Positions 17,685 to 27,054 are shown, counted from the first letter of the stretch. The stretch: 64,000 bases of DNA from Mesorhizobium sp. LMG 17147 (GCF_024297145.1 NZ_JANCTC010000002.1:62001-126000), one strand, 5' to 3'. The notes: generated from the letters alone by a model not told the origin. Made by a program: numbers and translations.

Positions 17685-18524
17685 ATGTTCAACACAGCAA
17701 GAATGGCCCTCCTGGCCGCGCTGTTTGCCGGCGCCGGGCCGGCATTCGCCGCCGATTTCGTCGAGCCGCCCGTAGTCGAGGAGGCGCCACCACCGGTTGC
17801 CTACGAGCAGCCGGCCGAATTCGGCGGCTGGTATATCCGTGGCGACATCGACTATCACTGGTCGAAGTTTCGTGGTGGCGACTACATCACCTACGGTGTA
17901 GCGCCCCAGAATCCCGGCAAGTTCGATGCAGGCAAGCTGGACGGCGCCTTCTCGGCCGGCGGCGGTGTTGGTTACCAGATCGACGAGCATTTCCGCACCG
18001 ATCTCACCTTGGACTGGATGAGCAAGTCCAAATTTCGCGGCTCGACCAACGGCTTCTGCGGCCCGCAGCAAACGCCTTGCACGTCCGTCGATACCTCGTC
18101 CTATTCGGCGCTTCTGCTCTTGGCCAACGCCTATGTCGACATCGGCACCTGGCATGGGATCACGCCGTATGTCGGCGCCGGCATCGGCGGTGCCTGGGTC
18201 AAGTGGGATGAACTGCACAACGTGGACAGCGACGGTTCATTTGATCATAGCGGTGGCAAGGGCTGGCGTTTTGCCTATGCTGCCATGGCGGGCGCATCCT
18301 ACTGCCTGACCGACCGCGTCAAACTCGATGTCGGCTACCGCTTCAGCCACATCAATGGCGGTAAGATGTTCGACTATGCCTCCCTCCCCAATGTCGGCCC
18401 AGGCTATGACCGCGGCATCAACGTGCACGAAGTGCGTGGCGGCCTGCGCTATCAGTTCGGCAGGTCGGACTGCGCGCCGCCGGAGCCCTATGTTCCGGAA
18501 CCGGAGCCTGTTTACACCAAGTAG
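17685..18524 (+). CDS. Outer-membrane beta-barrel protein, Omp25/Omp31-like
   Basis: A 279-residue outer-membrane protein of the 8-stranded barrel type common in Rhizobiales. Signal peptide about 1-22 (ending AFAA), a Pro/Glu-rich N-terminal stretch (VEPPVVEEAPPP), then alternating strands (GGWYIRGDIDYHW, GGGVGYQIDEHFRTDLTLDW, ANAYVDIGTWHGITPYVGAG, KLDVGYRFSHING) and a C-terminal strand HEVRGGLRYQFG followed by an odd Pro/Glu-rich tail (residues about 262-279). Start ATG 17685 has AGGAG at 17672-17676. A paralogue follows at 18758. A terminator is at 18551-18582. Confidence 0.88.
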   Translation: MFNTARMALLAALFAGAGPAFAADFVEPPVVEEAPPPVAYEQPAEFGGWYIRGDIDYHWSKFRGGDYITYGVAPQNPGKFDAGKLDGAFSAGGGVGYQIDEHFRTDLTLDWMSKSKFRGSTNGFCGPQQTPCTSVDTSSYSALLLLANAYVDIGTWHGITPYVGAGIGGAWVKWDELHNVDSDGSFDHSGGKGWRFAYAAMAGASYCLTDRVKLDVGYRFSHINGGKMFDYASLPNVGPGYDRGINVHEVRGGLRYQFGRSDCAPPEPYVPEPEPVYTK

Positions 18525-18550
18525 TCGCCTCGAATTCCAGGAATTCGTCG

Positions 18551-18582
18551 ACCGCCCGGCTGATGCCGGGCGGTTTCGTTTT
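18551..18582 (+). terminator. Rho-independent terminator after the first barrel gene
   Basis: Stem ACCGCCCGGC (18551-18560) and GCCGGGCGGT (18565-18574) with loop TGAT, then TTCGTTTT. Confidence 0.88.
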
Positions 18583-18671
18583 GGCTGCCTACAGATGCTG
18601 CGGCGCTCTGGAACACCGTCCAGCTTGAGAAGCGAAAGCGGATCAAATCAATTGCTAACGCCTTGTTATCC

Positions 18672-18687
18672 TTAACCCGCACTTAAC
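18672..18687 (+). promoter_or_regulatory. CtrA-type box upstream of the second barrel gene
   Basis: TTAA (18672-18675), seven bases, TTAAC (18683-18687) match the CtrA consensus; a further GTTAAC is at about 18695-18700. It lies 71 bases before ATG 18758. TTATCC just upstream resembles half a DnaA box. The same box occurs before the paralogue at 17588-17603. Confidence 0.5.
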
Positions 18688-18757
18688 CACTATGGTTAAC
18701 AATGCTCTCTGAAACGGCGCGCGATTGCGAATGCGCCAAGTTCGGGAGCCGAGGACC

Positions 18758-19507
18758 ATGACATCCAAATCGCCTGTAGCACTGGCGCTAGCAGCAGTCG
18801 TCCTGATGCCGCTGACGCCGGCGCTTGGTGCCGATTACGAACCGCCGGTCTATGCCGACCAGGCGCCTGACTATGTACCGGTCGAGGTTGGCTCGGGATG
18901 GTATCTGCGCGGCGATGTCTCCTATCTGGTGCAGAAGAGCTTCAGGGATGAGGATTTCGCCTTCACGCCCGCGAGCTTCGACGAAAAGGAAGATCCCATC
19001 TTCGCCAGCATTGGCTTCGGCTACCATTTCAACGACTATCTGCGCGCCGATCTCAATGCCGGCTATCTGCCCGGCAACAAGATCGAGGTCGGCTATAACA
19101 ACGGAACGACCGTGGCATCGGCGACCCTGAAGAACTATGCCTTCTCAGGCATACTCAATGGCTATGTCGACCTTGGCACCTATGTCGGAATCACGCCTTA
19201 TCTCGGCGCTGGTGTCGGTATCCTCCAGAGCAAGCGCCGCCTGTCGGCTAGCTACTTCACCGCCAACGCCGACCCCACCGACGATTTCGTCCTGCGTGAC
19301 AACAAGACCCAATACTCCTTCGCGTACACGCTGAATGCCGGCCTTGCCTACCAAGTGTCCAAGAATGTCTCAGTCGATGTGGGCTATCAGTATTTCTCCG
19401 CACCCGACGCCGAATATGTGACGGCCGAAAGCCTGACTTCTTATCCGATCCGCAAAGGGATCAATAATCACCAGGTCAAAGTCGGACTGCGATACGACCT
19501 CTGGTAG
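18758..19507 (+). CDS. Outer-membrane beta-barrel protein, second Omp25/Omp31-like paralogue
   Basis: A 249-residue outer-membrane protein: signal peptide about 1-23 (ending ALGA), Tyr/Pro-rich N-terminus, then amphipathic strands (GSGWYLRGDVSYLVQ, IGFGYHFNDYLRADLNAGY, NGYVDLGTYVGITPYLGAGVG, TLNAGLAYQVSKNVSVDVGY) and a final strand NNHQVKVGLRYDLW ending in an aromatic residue, as needed for BAM recognition. Weak overall resemblance to the upstream barrel, with the same GWYIRGD/GWYLRGD start and GITPY-GAG core. ATG 18758 is preceded by GGGAG at about 18744-18748; ATG/TTG codons upstream are less likely. An inverted repeat GGCGGG/CCCGCC follows (19536-19554). Confidence 0.86.
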   Translation: MTSKSPVALALAAVVLMPLTPALGADYEPPVYADQAPDYVPVEVGSGWYLRGDVSYLVQKSFRDEDFAFTPASFDEKEDPIFASIGFGYHFNDYLRADLNAGYLPGNKIEVGYNNGTTVASATLKNYAFSGILNGYVDLGTYVGITPYLGAGVGILQSKRRLSASYFTANADPTDDFVLRDNKTQYSFAYTLNAGLAYQVSKNVSVDVGYQYFSAPDAEYVTAESLTSYPIRKGINNHQVKVGLRYDLW

Positions 19508-19535
19508 GCTCGATCGAAGCTGAGGCGTGAACAAT

Positions 19536-19554
19536 GGCGGGTCTTTGGCCCGCC
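19536..19554 (+). terminator. Weak terminator-like hairpin after the second barrel gene
   Basis: Stem GGCGGG (19536-19541) and CCCGCC (19549-19554), 7-base loop, followed by GTTTGCG rather than a clean T-run. Confidence 0.4.
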
Positions 19555-19619
19555 GTTTGCGTTGTGGCATTTTTTTGCCAAAGGCAGCCGGTATCCCGAC
19601 AGCGACAAAAACTTTCCCC

Positions 19620-19704
19620 TTGACGCCGAAAGCCTGAACGCATATCGCCGTCCGTGGGCCACCCCTCCCCAACGAGGGGCCACTATCTGGAAGGATAGAC
19701 CACG
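19620..19704 (+). ncRNA. serC leader RNA (candidate serC motif) with upstream promoter
   Basis: A possible promoter TTGACG-N17-TATCGC spans 19620-19648. The leader then forms two hairpins. The first pairs GTGG (19654-19657) with CCAC (19680-19683) and, inside it, CCCCTC (19662-19667) with GAGGGG (19674-19679). The second pairs CTATC (19683-19687) with GATAG (19694-19698), with TGGAAG in the loop, so the ribosome-binding sequence GGAAGGA (19689-19695) is held in a hairpin just before ATG 19705. A conserved serC RNA motif upstream of serC in Rhizobiales is known from comparative genomics; location and architecture fit. The match was made by eye. Confidence 0.6.
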
Positions 19705-20880
19705 ATGACGACGCAAACGAAGCCCGGATTCCGTCCGGCAAATCCCAATTTTTCCTCAGGTCCCTGTGCAAAACGTCCCGGCTGGTCGGTCGAGGCGCTC
19801 AAAAATGCCGCGCTCGGGCGCTCGCACCGTGCCAAGATCGGCAAGACCAAGCTCGAACAAGCGATCGAGCTGACGCGGAAAATCCTCCAGGTTCCGGCGG
19901 ATTACCGCATCGGCATCGTGCCGGCCTCGGATACCGGCGCGGTCGAAATGGCGCTGTGGTCGCTGCTCGGCGAACGCGGCGTCGACATGGTCGCCTGGGA
20001 GAGCTTCGGCTCCGGCTGGGTCACCGATGTGGTCAAGCAGCTGAGGCTCGCCGATGTTCGCAGGTTAGAGGCGGACTACGGCGTGCTGCCCGACCTAACC
20101 AAAATAGATTTCGACCGCGACGTGGTCTTCACCTGGAACGGCACGACGTCGGGCGTGCGCGTGCCGAACGGCGATTTCATCCCGGCCACCCGCAAGGGCC
20201 TGACCATCTGCGACGCCACTTCGGCGGCCTTTGCGCAAAAGCTGGATTTTCAGAAACTCGACGTCGTCACCTTCTCCTGGCAGAAAGTCCTGGGCGGTGA
20301 AGGCGCGCACGGGATGCTGATCCTCAGCCCGCGCGCCGTCGAACGGCTGGAAAGCTACAAGCCGGCCTGGCCACTGCCGAAGATCTTCCGTCTCACCTCG
20401 GGCGGCAAGCTGATCGAAGGCATCTTCAAGGGCGAGACCATCAACACGCCGTCTATGCTGTGCGTCGAGGACTATCTCGACGCGCTGCGTTGGGCGCAGT
20501 CGATCGGCGGCCTCGACGCGCTGGTCACCAGAGCGGATGCCAATGCCGCTGTTCTCGATCGCTTTGTCCGGAAATCTTCCTGGCTCGGCCATCTTGCCGT
20601 CGACCCGGCGACGCGTTCGAACACATCGGTCTGCCTTTCATTCACCGATCCGGATGTCGCTGCACTCGACGCGGATGGACAGGCTGCGTTCGCCAAGGCA
20701 ATCGTCTCGGCGCTCGACAAGGAAGGCGTCGCCTACGACATCGGCGCCTACCGCGATGCACCGCCCGGCCTGCGCATCTGGTGCGGCGCGACAGTCGAGA
20801 CCTCCGATCTCGAAGCGCTGCTGCCCTGGCTCGACTGGGCCTTTGCCGCGCAAAAGGCGTCGCTGAAGGCAGCCGCCTGA
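19705..20880 (+). CDS. serC: Phosphoserine aminotransferase SerC
   Basis: A 391-residue PLP enzyme converting 3-phosphohydroxypyruvate to phosphoserine. The PLP-binding lysine is Lys194 in [14 protein letters not shown], with the conserved [15 protein letters not shown] near the N-terminus. It belongs to the alphaproteobacterial SerC branch, whose sequence differs from that of E. coli. It precedes serA, which makes its substrate. The structured leader upstream probably controls translation. A palindromic repeat separates it from serA. Confidence 0.95.
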   Translation: MTTQTKPGFRPANPNFSSGPCAKRPGWSVEALKNAALGRSHRAKIGKTKLEQAIELTRKILQVPADYRIGIVPASDTGAVEMALWSLLGERGVDMVAWESFGSGWVTDVVKQLRLADVRRLEADYGVLPDLTKIDFDRDVVFTWNGTTSGVRVPNGDFIPATRKGLTICDATSAAFAQKLDFQKLDVVTFSWQKVLGGEGAHGMLILSPRAVERLESYKPAWPLPKIFRLTSGGKLIEGIFKGETINTPSMLCVEDYLDALRWAQSIGGLDALVTRADANAAVLDRFVRKSSWLGHLAVDPATRSNTSVCLSFTDPDVAALDADGQAAFAKAIVSALDKEGVAYDIGAYRDAPPGLRIWCGATVETSDLEALLPWLDWAFAAQKASLKAAA

Positions 20881-20886
20881 CTCCTT

Positions 20887-21038
20887 CTCCCTCGAGGGAG
20901 GGTGGCCCAAAGGGGCGGGTGGGGTCGCCTCCAACCGCTCACCGATCCGCCATCCAGAAAGAAAAAGATTTGGCCGCATCCGGCCGCAATGACCCCACCC
21001 CGGCGCTTCGCGCCGACCCTCCCCTCAAGGGGGAGGGA
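20887..21038. repeat. Imperfect palindromic intergenic repeat between serC and serA
   Basis: The 182-base gap holds an imperfect inverted repeat. The left arm (about 20887-20926: TCCCTCGAGGGAGGGTGG, then GGCGGGTGGGGTC) pairs with the right arm (about 20991-21038: GACCCCACCCC, a CGGCGCTTCGCGCCG hairpin, then CCCTCCCCTCAAGGGGGAGG). Each arm has its own small hairpin. It looks like a dispersed REP-type element, a different family from that at 31486-31645. The transcript could fold here within the serC-serA operon. Confidence 0.7.
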
Positions 21039-21062
21039 CGCCAATCGCAAAGGACCAAGCCA

Positions 21063-22661
21063 ATGCCCCGCGTTCTCGTCTCAGACAGACTTTCCACCAC
21101 CGCCGTGCAGATCTTCAGGGATCGCGGCATCGAGGTCGACTATTTGCCGGATCTCGGCAAGGACAAGGAAAAACTGCTCGAAGTGATCGGCCAGTATGAT
21201 GGGCTGGCCATCCGCTCGGCGACAAAGGTCACGGAGAAGCTGATCAACGCCGCGACCAGGCTGAAGGTCGTGGGCCGCGCCGGCATCGGCGTCGACAATG
21301 TCGACATCCCGGCGGCGAGTCGCAAGGGCATCATCGTGATGAACACGCCTTTCGGCAATTCGATCACCACCGCCGAGCATGCCGTCGCCATGATCTTCGC
21401 GCTGGCCCGCCAGATACCGGAGGCCAACGCCTCGACCCATGCCGGCAAATGGGAAAAGAACCGCTTCATGGGCGTCGAGATCACCGGCAAGACGCTCGGC
21501 ATCATCGGTTGCGGCAATATCGGCTCGATCGTCGCTACGCGCGGCGTCGGCCTGAAGATGCACGTCGTCGCCTTCGACCCGTTCCTGTCGGACAGCCGCG
21601 CCGAGGAACTCGGTGTCGAAAAGGTCGAGCTCGACGAGCTGTTCGCCCGTGCCGACTTCATCACGCTGCACACACCGCTTACCGACAAGACACGCAACAT
21701 CATCGACGCCGCGGCGATCGCAAAGATGAAGACCGGCGTGCGTATCATCAACTGCGCCCGTGGCGGGCTGATCGTCGAGGCCGACCTGATCGCGGCCTTG
21801 AAGAGCGGCAAGGTGGCCGGCGCCGGCATCGACGTGTTCGAGGTCGAACCGGCGGAGAACAACGCGCTGTTCGGCATGGAGAATGTGGTGGCGACGCCGC
21901 ATCTCGGTGCCTCGACGATGGAGGCGCAGGAGAACGTCGCGCTGCAGGTCGCCGAGCAGATGTCGGACTATCTGATCAAAGGCGCTGTCTCCAATGCCAT
22001 CAACATGCCGTCGATCACCGCCGAGGAAGCGCCGCGGCTGAAACCTTTCGTCAAGCTCGCCGAAGTGCTCGGCGCCTTTGTCGGACAGGTCACCGAGGAT
22101 CCGATCAAGGAGGTCGAGATCCTGTTCGACGGCTCGACCGCGACGATGAATACGCGGGCGCTGATCAGCGCTACTCTTGCCGGGCTGATCCGGCCGCAGG
22201 TCGCCGACGTCAACATGGTGTCGGCGCCGATCATGGTGAAGGAGCGCGGCATCATCGTCGCCGAGGTCAAGCGCGACAAGTCGGGCGTGTTCGACGGCTA
22301 TATCAAGCTAACGGTCAAGACCGAGCACAGGACGCGCTCGATCGCCGGCACCTGTTTTTCGGACGGCAAGCCGCGCTTCATCCAGATCAAGGGCATCAAT
22401 CTCGACGCCGAGGTCGGTCAGCACATGCTCTACACGACCAATGCCGACGCGCCCGGCATCATCGGCCTGCTCGGCACGGTGTGCGGCGAGAACGGCGTCA
22501 ACATCGCCAATTTCCAGCTCGGCCGCAACCGGCCGGGCGGCGATGCCATTGCGTTGCTCTATCTCGATGCGCCGTTCCCGGAAGACGTGTTGGCGCAGGT
22601 GCGCTCGCACAAATCGATCGACTCGGCCAAGCGGCTGCATTTCGACGTCGGCGCGGCCTGA
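21063..22661 (+). CDS. serA: D-3-phosphoglycerate dehydrogenase SerA
   Basis: A 532-residue enzyme catalysing the first step of serine synthesis. The NAD-binding motif GIIGCGNIG is at 146-154; the substrate and catalytic regions (RAGIGVDNVD, INCARGGLIVEADLIAAL, ATPHLGASTMEAQENVA with the His of the His-Glu pair) are in place. Beyond about 320 it has the intervening domain and a C-terminal ACT domain (about 455-532, TTNADAPGIIGLLGTVCGE), typical of the long allosteric form. ATG 21063 has AAAGGA at 21049-21054. The frame runs upstream through serC, but that part is a shadow. Confidence 0.96.
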   Translation: MPRVLVSDRLSTTAVQIFRDRGIEVDYLPDLGKDKEKLLEVIGQYDGLAIRSATKVTEKLINAATRLKVVGRAGIGVDNVDIPAASRKGIIVMNTPFGNSITTAEHAVAMIFALARQIPEANASTHAGKWEKNRFMGVEITGKTLGIIGCGNIGSIVATRGVGLKMHVVAFDPFLSDSRAEELGVEKVELDELFARADFITLHTPLTDKTRNIIDAAAIAKMKTGVRIINCARGGLIVEADLIAALKSGKVAGAGIDVFEVEPAENNALFGMENVVATPHLGASTMEAQENVALQVAEQMSDYLIKGAVSNAINMPSITAEEAPRLKPFVKLAEVLGAFVGQVTEDPIKEVEILFDGSTATMNTRALISATLAGLIRPQVADVNMVSAPIMVKERGIIVAEVKRDKSGVFDGYIKLTVKTEHRTRSIAGTCFSDGKPRFIQIKGINLDAEVGQHMLYTTNADAPGIIGLLGTVCGENGVNIANFQLGRNRPGGDAIALLYLDAPFPEDVLAQVRSHKSIDSAKRLHFDVGAA

Positions 22662-22671
22662 AATTCGATCA

Positions 22672-22695
22672 CCCCGTGTGCAGCAGCACGCGGGG
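22672..22695 (+). terminator. Hairpin after serA
   Basis: CCCCGTGTGC (22672-22681) and GCACGCGGGG (22686-22695) pair over 10 bp with one G-T pair and a 4-base loop. There is no T-run, so it may be only a partial terminator. Confidence 0.45.
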
Positions 22696-22745
22696 CGCTT
22701 CCATGGTCGTTGACGGACCGCAGTGAACCGTCGCGGCAAGCGACT

Positions 22746-23648
22746 TCATTCAGCAGCGGATACCGCCATCTTCCGTCCGCTGTATTCGGCGAGGCTGATG
22801 CCGCCCAGCACCAGTGCGAGAGCCAGCGCCTGATAAAGCTGGAATGTCTCACCGACAATCAGCACCGACAGCAGCGTACCGAAGATCGGCACCAGATTGA
22901 TGAACAGGCCGGCCCGGTTGGCGCCGATCAGCTCGTTGCCCCTGATATAGAAGATCTGCGAGATGACCGAAGCACCGATGGCGGTATAGAACGCGACAGC
23001 CCAGCCGCGGGCGTCGGGGACGATGACCTTGCCGGCGGCAATCTCCCACAGGAAGAAAGGCAGCGATGTGATGAGTGCGGCAACCGACAGCGCCAGCATC
23101 AGGCTCTGCCAGCGGATGACCGGCTTCAGCCGCAACCCCACCGAATAGAAGGAGTAGCAAAGCACGGCGACCAGCATGATCGCGTCGCCGAAGTTGAGAT
23201 CCAGCTTGAGAAGCTGGCGCAGGTCGCCATGGCTCGCCGTGACTGCGACGCCGATGATGGTCAGCACGACGCCAGCGATCTGCACCCGGTTCACCCGCAG
23301 GCGAAACAGCACGAAATTGGCGATGATGATCACGATCGGTATCGCCGCCTGCTCGATCGAGACGTTGATCGCCGTCGTGTAGTTGAGCGCCGTGTAGAAG
23401 ATCGCATTGAAAAAGGCGAAGCCGCAAGCGCCGAGCCCGCCAAGCAGCAACCAGTGCCGACGCACCACTGGCCAGTCCTGATGCAGCGTTCGCCAGCCGA
23501 TCGGCAGCAGGATCAGAACGGCCAGAATCCAGCGCAGGAAGACCAGTGTCATCGGTGAAATGTGGTCGACGGCCAGCTTGCCGGCCACGGAGTTGCCGCC
23601 CCACAGCAAGGTGGTGAACAGCAGGAATAGGTAGGCGGCTCGATGCAT
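22746..23648 (-). CDS. EamA-family (DMT) metabolite transporter
   Basis: A 300-residue inner-membrane protein with about ten membrane segments in two EamA repeats (first about 5-145, second about 155-290). The start MHRAAYLFLLFTTLLWGGNSVAGK is the usual DMT N-terminus, and a second GASVISQIFYIRGNELIGA region marks the second repeat. Such proteins export or import small metabolites, but substrates cannot be inferred from sequence. It is monocistronic, convergent with serA and divergent from purA. Confidence 0.88.
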   Translation of the reverse strand: MHRAAYLFLLFTTLLWGGNSVAGKLAVDHISPMTLVFLRWILAVLILLPIGWRTLHQDWPVVRRHWLLLGGLGACGFAFFNAIFYTALNYTTAINVSIEQAAIPIVIIIANFVLFRLRVNRVQIAGVVLTIIGVAVTASHGDLRQLLKLDLNFGDAIMLVAVLCYSFYSVGLRLKPVIRWQSLMLALSVAALITSLPFFLWEIAAGKVIVPDARGWAVAFYTAIGASVISQIFYIRGNELIGANRAGLFINLVPIFGTLLSVLIVGETFQLYQALALALVLGGISLAEYSGRKMAVSAAE

Positions 23649-23968
23649 CGTGACATTCCGGCCAGGCAGTGGGAATCTGACGTCGGTATGGGACTATTGC
23701 GACCGCTAGCCCAAGTAAATGATGTCAAAGGCGAAAATTGTTGTGCCTCGGAGCGTTTTGGGTGGCAAAGGGTGGTCGCGCTCGCCGGGTCTTGACGCTA
23801 TAGAGCGACGTGCGTGCAATTGGACGCTACAAGTACGCGTCGGAAGGCTTTAATCCTCGCGTCGTGCTCTCCGAAAATCGATTCCGTTTTTGGGGGCCGA
23901 TGCGATAGAGGCCTGTCGTTTCGAACTGTTTTCAAGCTGCTCGTGCGGCGTCTCAAGGGAAAAGAAAT
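23649..23968. other. Gene-free 320-base region between the EamA gene and purA
   Basis: No likely gene. It must contain the divergent promoters; a TTGACG at about 23792-23797 is a weak -35 candidate for purA. AAGGGAAAAG precedes the purA ATG. No riboswitch or repeat was recognised. Confidence 0.4.
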
Positions 23969-25267
23969 ATGGCCAATGTGGTGGTCGTCGGCTCGCAATG
24001 GGGCGATGAGGGCAAAGGCAAGATCGTAGACTGGCTGTCGGAGCGCGCCGATGTTGTCGTGCGCTTCCAGGGCGGCCACAATGCCGGCCACACGCTGGTC
24101 GTCGACGGCAAGGTCTACAAGCTGTCGCTGCTGCCGTCCGGCGTGGTGCGGCAAGGCAAGCTGTCCATCATCGGCAATGGCGTCGTCTTCGATCCGCACG
24201 CTTTCGTCGCGGAGGTTGCGAAATTGAAGGGGCAGGGCGTCGAGGTGACGCCGGACCGCCTGAAAATAGCCGAAAACACCGCGCTTATCCTGTCCTTGCA
24301 CCGGGAGCTGGACGGATTCCGCGAGGACGCCGCGTCCAATTCCGGAACGAAGATCGGCACGACCCGCCGCGGTATCGGTCCCGCCTACGAAGACAAGGTG
24401 GGCCGGCGCGCGGTCAGGGTGATGGATTTGGCGGATTTGGAAACGCTACCCTTGAAGGTCGACAGGCTGCTGACGCACCACAATGCGCTGCGGCGCGGGC
24501 TTGGCCATGGCGAAGTCACGCATGAGGCGATCATGAGCGAGCTGATTTCCGTCGCTGACGAGATCCTGCCCTATATGGACCGCGTCTGGAAAATCCTCGA
24601 CGACAAGCGCCGCGCCGGCGAGCGCATCCTGTTCGAGGGCGCGCAAGGCACGTTGCTCGACATCGATCATGGTACCTATCCGTTCGTCACCTCGTCAAAT
24701 ACCGTTGCCGGCCAGGCCGCTGCCGGGTCCGGTGTCGGCCCGGGCGCCATCGGCTATGTGCTCGGCATCACCAAGGCCTATACCACGCGTGTTGGCGAAG
24801 GCCCGTTTCCGACCGAGCAGAAGAACGAGATCGGCGAGTTCCTGGGCACGCGTGGCCATGAATTCGGCGTCGTAACTGGCCGCAAGCGCCGCTGCGGCTG
24901 GTTCGATGCCGTGCTGGTCCGCCAGGCCGTCGCCGTCAACGGCATCAAGGGCATTGCGCTGACCAAGCTCGATGTGCTCGATGGGCTGGACGAGATTAAG
25001 GTCTGTACCGGCTACCGACTCGACGGCGAGGCGATAGATTACCTGCCGGCCAGCCAGGGTGCGCAGGCCCGCGTCGAACCGGTCTACGAAACGTTGGAGG
25101 GGTGGAAAGGTACCACCGCCGGCGCGCGTAGCTGGAACGATCTGCCGGCCCAGGCGGTGAAGTACGTCCGCCACATCGAAGAGCTGATCGGCGCGCCGGT
25201 CGCACTCCTTTCCACCAGCCCTGAACGGGACGACACGATACTTGTGACCGATCCGTTTCAAGACTAG
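23969..25267 (+). CDS. purA: Adenylosuccinate synthetase PurA
   Basis: A 432-residue GTP-dependent enzyme joining IMP and aspartate in AMP synthesis. The N-terminal GTP/IMP loop [11 protein letters not shown] (about 8-18), the catalytic region GGHNAGHT, the [14 protein letters not shown] block and the C-terminal guanine motif (about STSPERDDT) are intact. Start ATG 23969 follows AAGGGAAAAGAAAT. It stands alone between the divergent transporter and the downstream membrane protein. Confidence 0.97.
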   Translation: MANVVVVGSQWGDEGKGKIVDWLSERADVVVRFQGGHNAGHTLVVDGKVYKLSLLPSGVVRQGKLSIIGNGVVFDPHAFVAEVAKLKGQGVEVTPDRLKIAENTALILSLHRELDGFREDAASNSGTKIGTTRRGIGPAYEDKVGRRAVRVMDLADLETLPLKVDRLLTHHNALRRGLGHGEVTHEAIMSELISVADEILPYMDRVWKILDDKRRAGERILFEGAQGTLLDIDHGTYPFVTSSNTVAGQAAAGSGVGPGAIGYVLGITKAYTTRVGEGPFPTEQKNEIGEFLGTRGHEFGVVTGRKRRCGWFDAVLVRQAVAVNGIKGIALTKLDVLDGLDEIKVCTGYRLDGEAIDYLPASQGAQARVEPVYETLEGWKGTTAGARSWNDLPAQAVKYVRHIEELIGAPVALLSTSPERDDTILVTDPFQD

Positions 25268-25340
25268 TTTCTCAGCCTTTCCGGGCATTGCGGCTGATTT
25301 GCGGGGGCCGGCCCAGAAACAAATGCAGGTCGACTGAAGC

Positions 25341-27023
25341 ATGGTAGATTTTGTTGGTGCCCTGAAAAAGACGCTAGACAAGCTTGATAAGCCGTCGGCG
25401 GAAGTGCGCGCCAAAGTTTATGACATGGCGCGTTCGACGATCGCGAAGAAAATTGCCGAACGCGATCCGCCGTTTGCGCCGTCGGATGTCGCCAGGCAGA
25501 AGCGCGCACTCGAAGACGCCATCGCAAGCGTTGAGCGAGAATATGCTAAACCGGCACCGGCATCCGATCCGCTGGCGGAACTGGAGGACATCTTCTCCTC
25601 CATCGACCGCAACAAGAACCAGCCCAGCCATGTCCGGCAGCCGGCAAAGACCGAGCCAGCAACGACGGGGCCAGCAAAGACCGGGCCGGCCCAGACTGGG
25701 CCGGCATGGCAGTCCACGCCCGCCAAGGCGGTGCCGAACTGGCAAAAGCCGCAGCCCGTCGCTCTTCCTCAGGAGCGCGCTGGTCCGCCGCCGTCCGATA
25801 TGGATCTTCCGACGGCCGATGACCAAGACAGCGTTTTTCGGGGCGACGACTTTTCCAACGACGGCGGCCCCGCGGAGGACAGGTTCCAGCGGCTCCATCC
25901 TGCCGAGCGCAGGCGCAGCTATGGCGGCGTGATCGCCGCCGCCATTGCCCTGCTGGTCATTGCCGGTGGCGGTTATGGCATCTGGCTGAACAAGGATGCG
26001 TTCGGCAGCATGCTCGGCCTCGACGAGACCAAAGCCGTCGCCACCGAACCGCTGGTAAAACCAGCCCCGGCCAAGCCGGTGGCCGATGCGGCCGTACCGG
26101 CCGCCGCGCCTCCGACGGAGGCCGGCGAGGGCGCGAAGTTTACGCAGCGCCTTACGCCCGAGGGCCACGAAGTCGATCCCGGCCCCGCGGCCGGGCAGGC
26201 GGGCATCGGCGAAGGCGAATCCGTCGCCGCACTGACCACGCCGCCGTCGGCCGCTCAAGCGCCGACCACCCCGGCACCCGCCGCGCCGGCACCGGCCGCA
26301 CCCGCCGACACGCAAGCCACGGCCAATGCTCCAGCAGTCGATGGGTCGGCTGCGCCAACGCCCGCAACACCGCCCGATGCTGCAGCTGCTCCGCCAGCCC
26401 CTGCAACGGCCGCCCCACCGCCCGCGACGGCAGCGGCACCGACGGCAGTTCCGCCGCAAGCCGCGTTGGCCGTCGGCCAGAAGGCGATCTTCTACGAGGA
26501 GCGCACCAGCACCGCTCAAGGCTCGGCCGAGCCCGGCAACATCGTCTGGTCGCTGGTGCAGGAATCGCCCGGCGGCGACCTGCCACCAGAGCCGGCGATC
26601 CGTGCCGAGGCGACCATTCCAGGCAAGGATATCCAGTTGCGCATGACGATCCGTCGCAACACCGACCAGACGCTGCCGGCCAGCCACATCATCGAGATGA
26701 TCTTCCTGACGCCTAATGGCTTCGAGGGCGGCGGTGTCGACAACATCTTGCGTGTCGCCATGAAGGGCTCCGAGCAGGATGCCGGCAGCCCGCTGATCGG
26801 CATCCCGGCCAAGATCGCCGACGGTTTCTTCCTGGTTGCGCTCAACGACACCAAGGCGGATGAAGACGCCAATCTGACCTTGCTCAGAGGTCAGGACTGG
26901 ATTGACGTGCCGGTCGTCTACAAGACCGGGCGGCGGGCGCTGCTCACCATGGAAAAGGGAATTCCCGGCGAGAAGGTGTTCGACGAGGCGCTGAAGGCCT
27001 GGCAGACAAAGACGGCGGGGTGA
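25341..27023 (+). CDS. Proline/alanine-rich single-pass membrane protein, function unknown
   Basis: A 560-residue protein of three parts. The N-terminal about 70 residues (MVDFVGALKKTLDKLDKPSA, then KVYDMARSTIAKKIAERD) look like a helical cytoplasmic domain. A Pro/Ala/Thr-rich linker leads to one membrane helix (about 196-216, VIAAAIALLVIAGGGYGIWL). After a second Ala/Pro-rich linker (about 230-373) comes a folded C-terminal domain (about 377-555) rich in beta-like segments, likely periplasmic. This architecture recurs in Rhizobiales proteins of unknown role, I believe, sometimes misannotated as CheA-like; I do not see any kinase motif. It follows purA by 73 bases. Confidence 0.75.
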   Translation: MVDFVGALKKTLDKLDKPSAEVRAKVYDMARSTIAKKIAERDPPFAPSDVARQKRALEDAIASVEREYAKPAPASDPLAELEDIFSSIDRNKNQPSHVRQPAKTEPATTGPAKTGPAQTGPAWQSTPAKAVPNWQKPQPVALPQERAGPPPSDMDLPTADDQDSVFRGDDFSNDGGPAEDRFQRLHPAERRRSYGGVIAAAIALLVIAGGGYGIWLNKDAFGSMLGLDETKAVATEPLVKPAPAKPVADAAVPAAAPPTEAGEGAKFTQRLTPEGHEVDPGPAAGQAGIGEGESVAALTTPPSAAQAPTTPAPAAPAPAAPADTQATANAPAVDGSAAPTPATPPDAAAAPPAPATAAPPPATAAAPTAVPPQAALAVGQKAIFYEERTSTAQGSAEPGNIVWSLVQESPGGDLPPEPAIRAEATIPGKDIQLRMTIRRNTDQTLPASHIIEMIFLTPNGFEGGGVDNILRVAMKGSEQDAGSPLIGIPAKIADGFFLVALNDTKADEDANLTLLRGQDWIDVPVVYKTGRRALLTMEKGIPGEKVFDEALKAWQTKTAG

Positions 27024-27054
27024 GGCCGGCTCACCAGCCCAACGCCTCCTTGGC

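Noticed and set aside
20460..21062. Long N-terminal extension of serA into serC
   Set aside because: The extension overlaps serC and the palindromic repeat; ATG 21063 with AAAGGA gives the normal SerA start.
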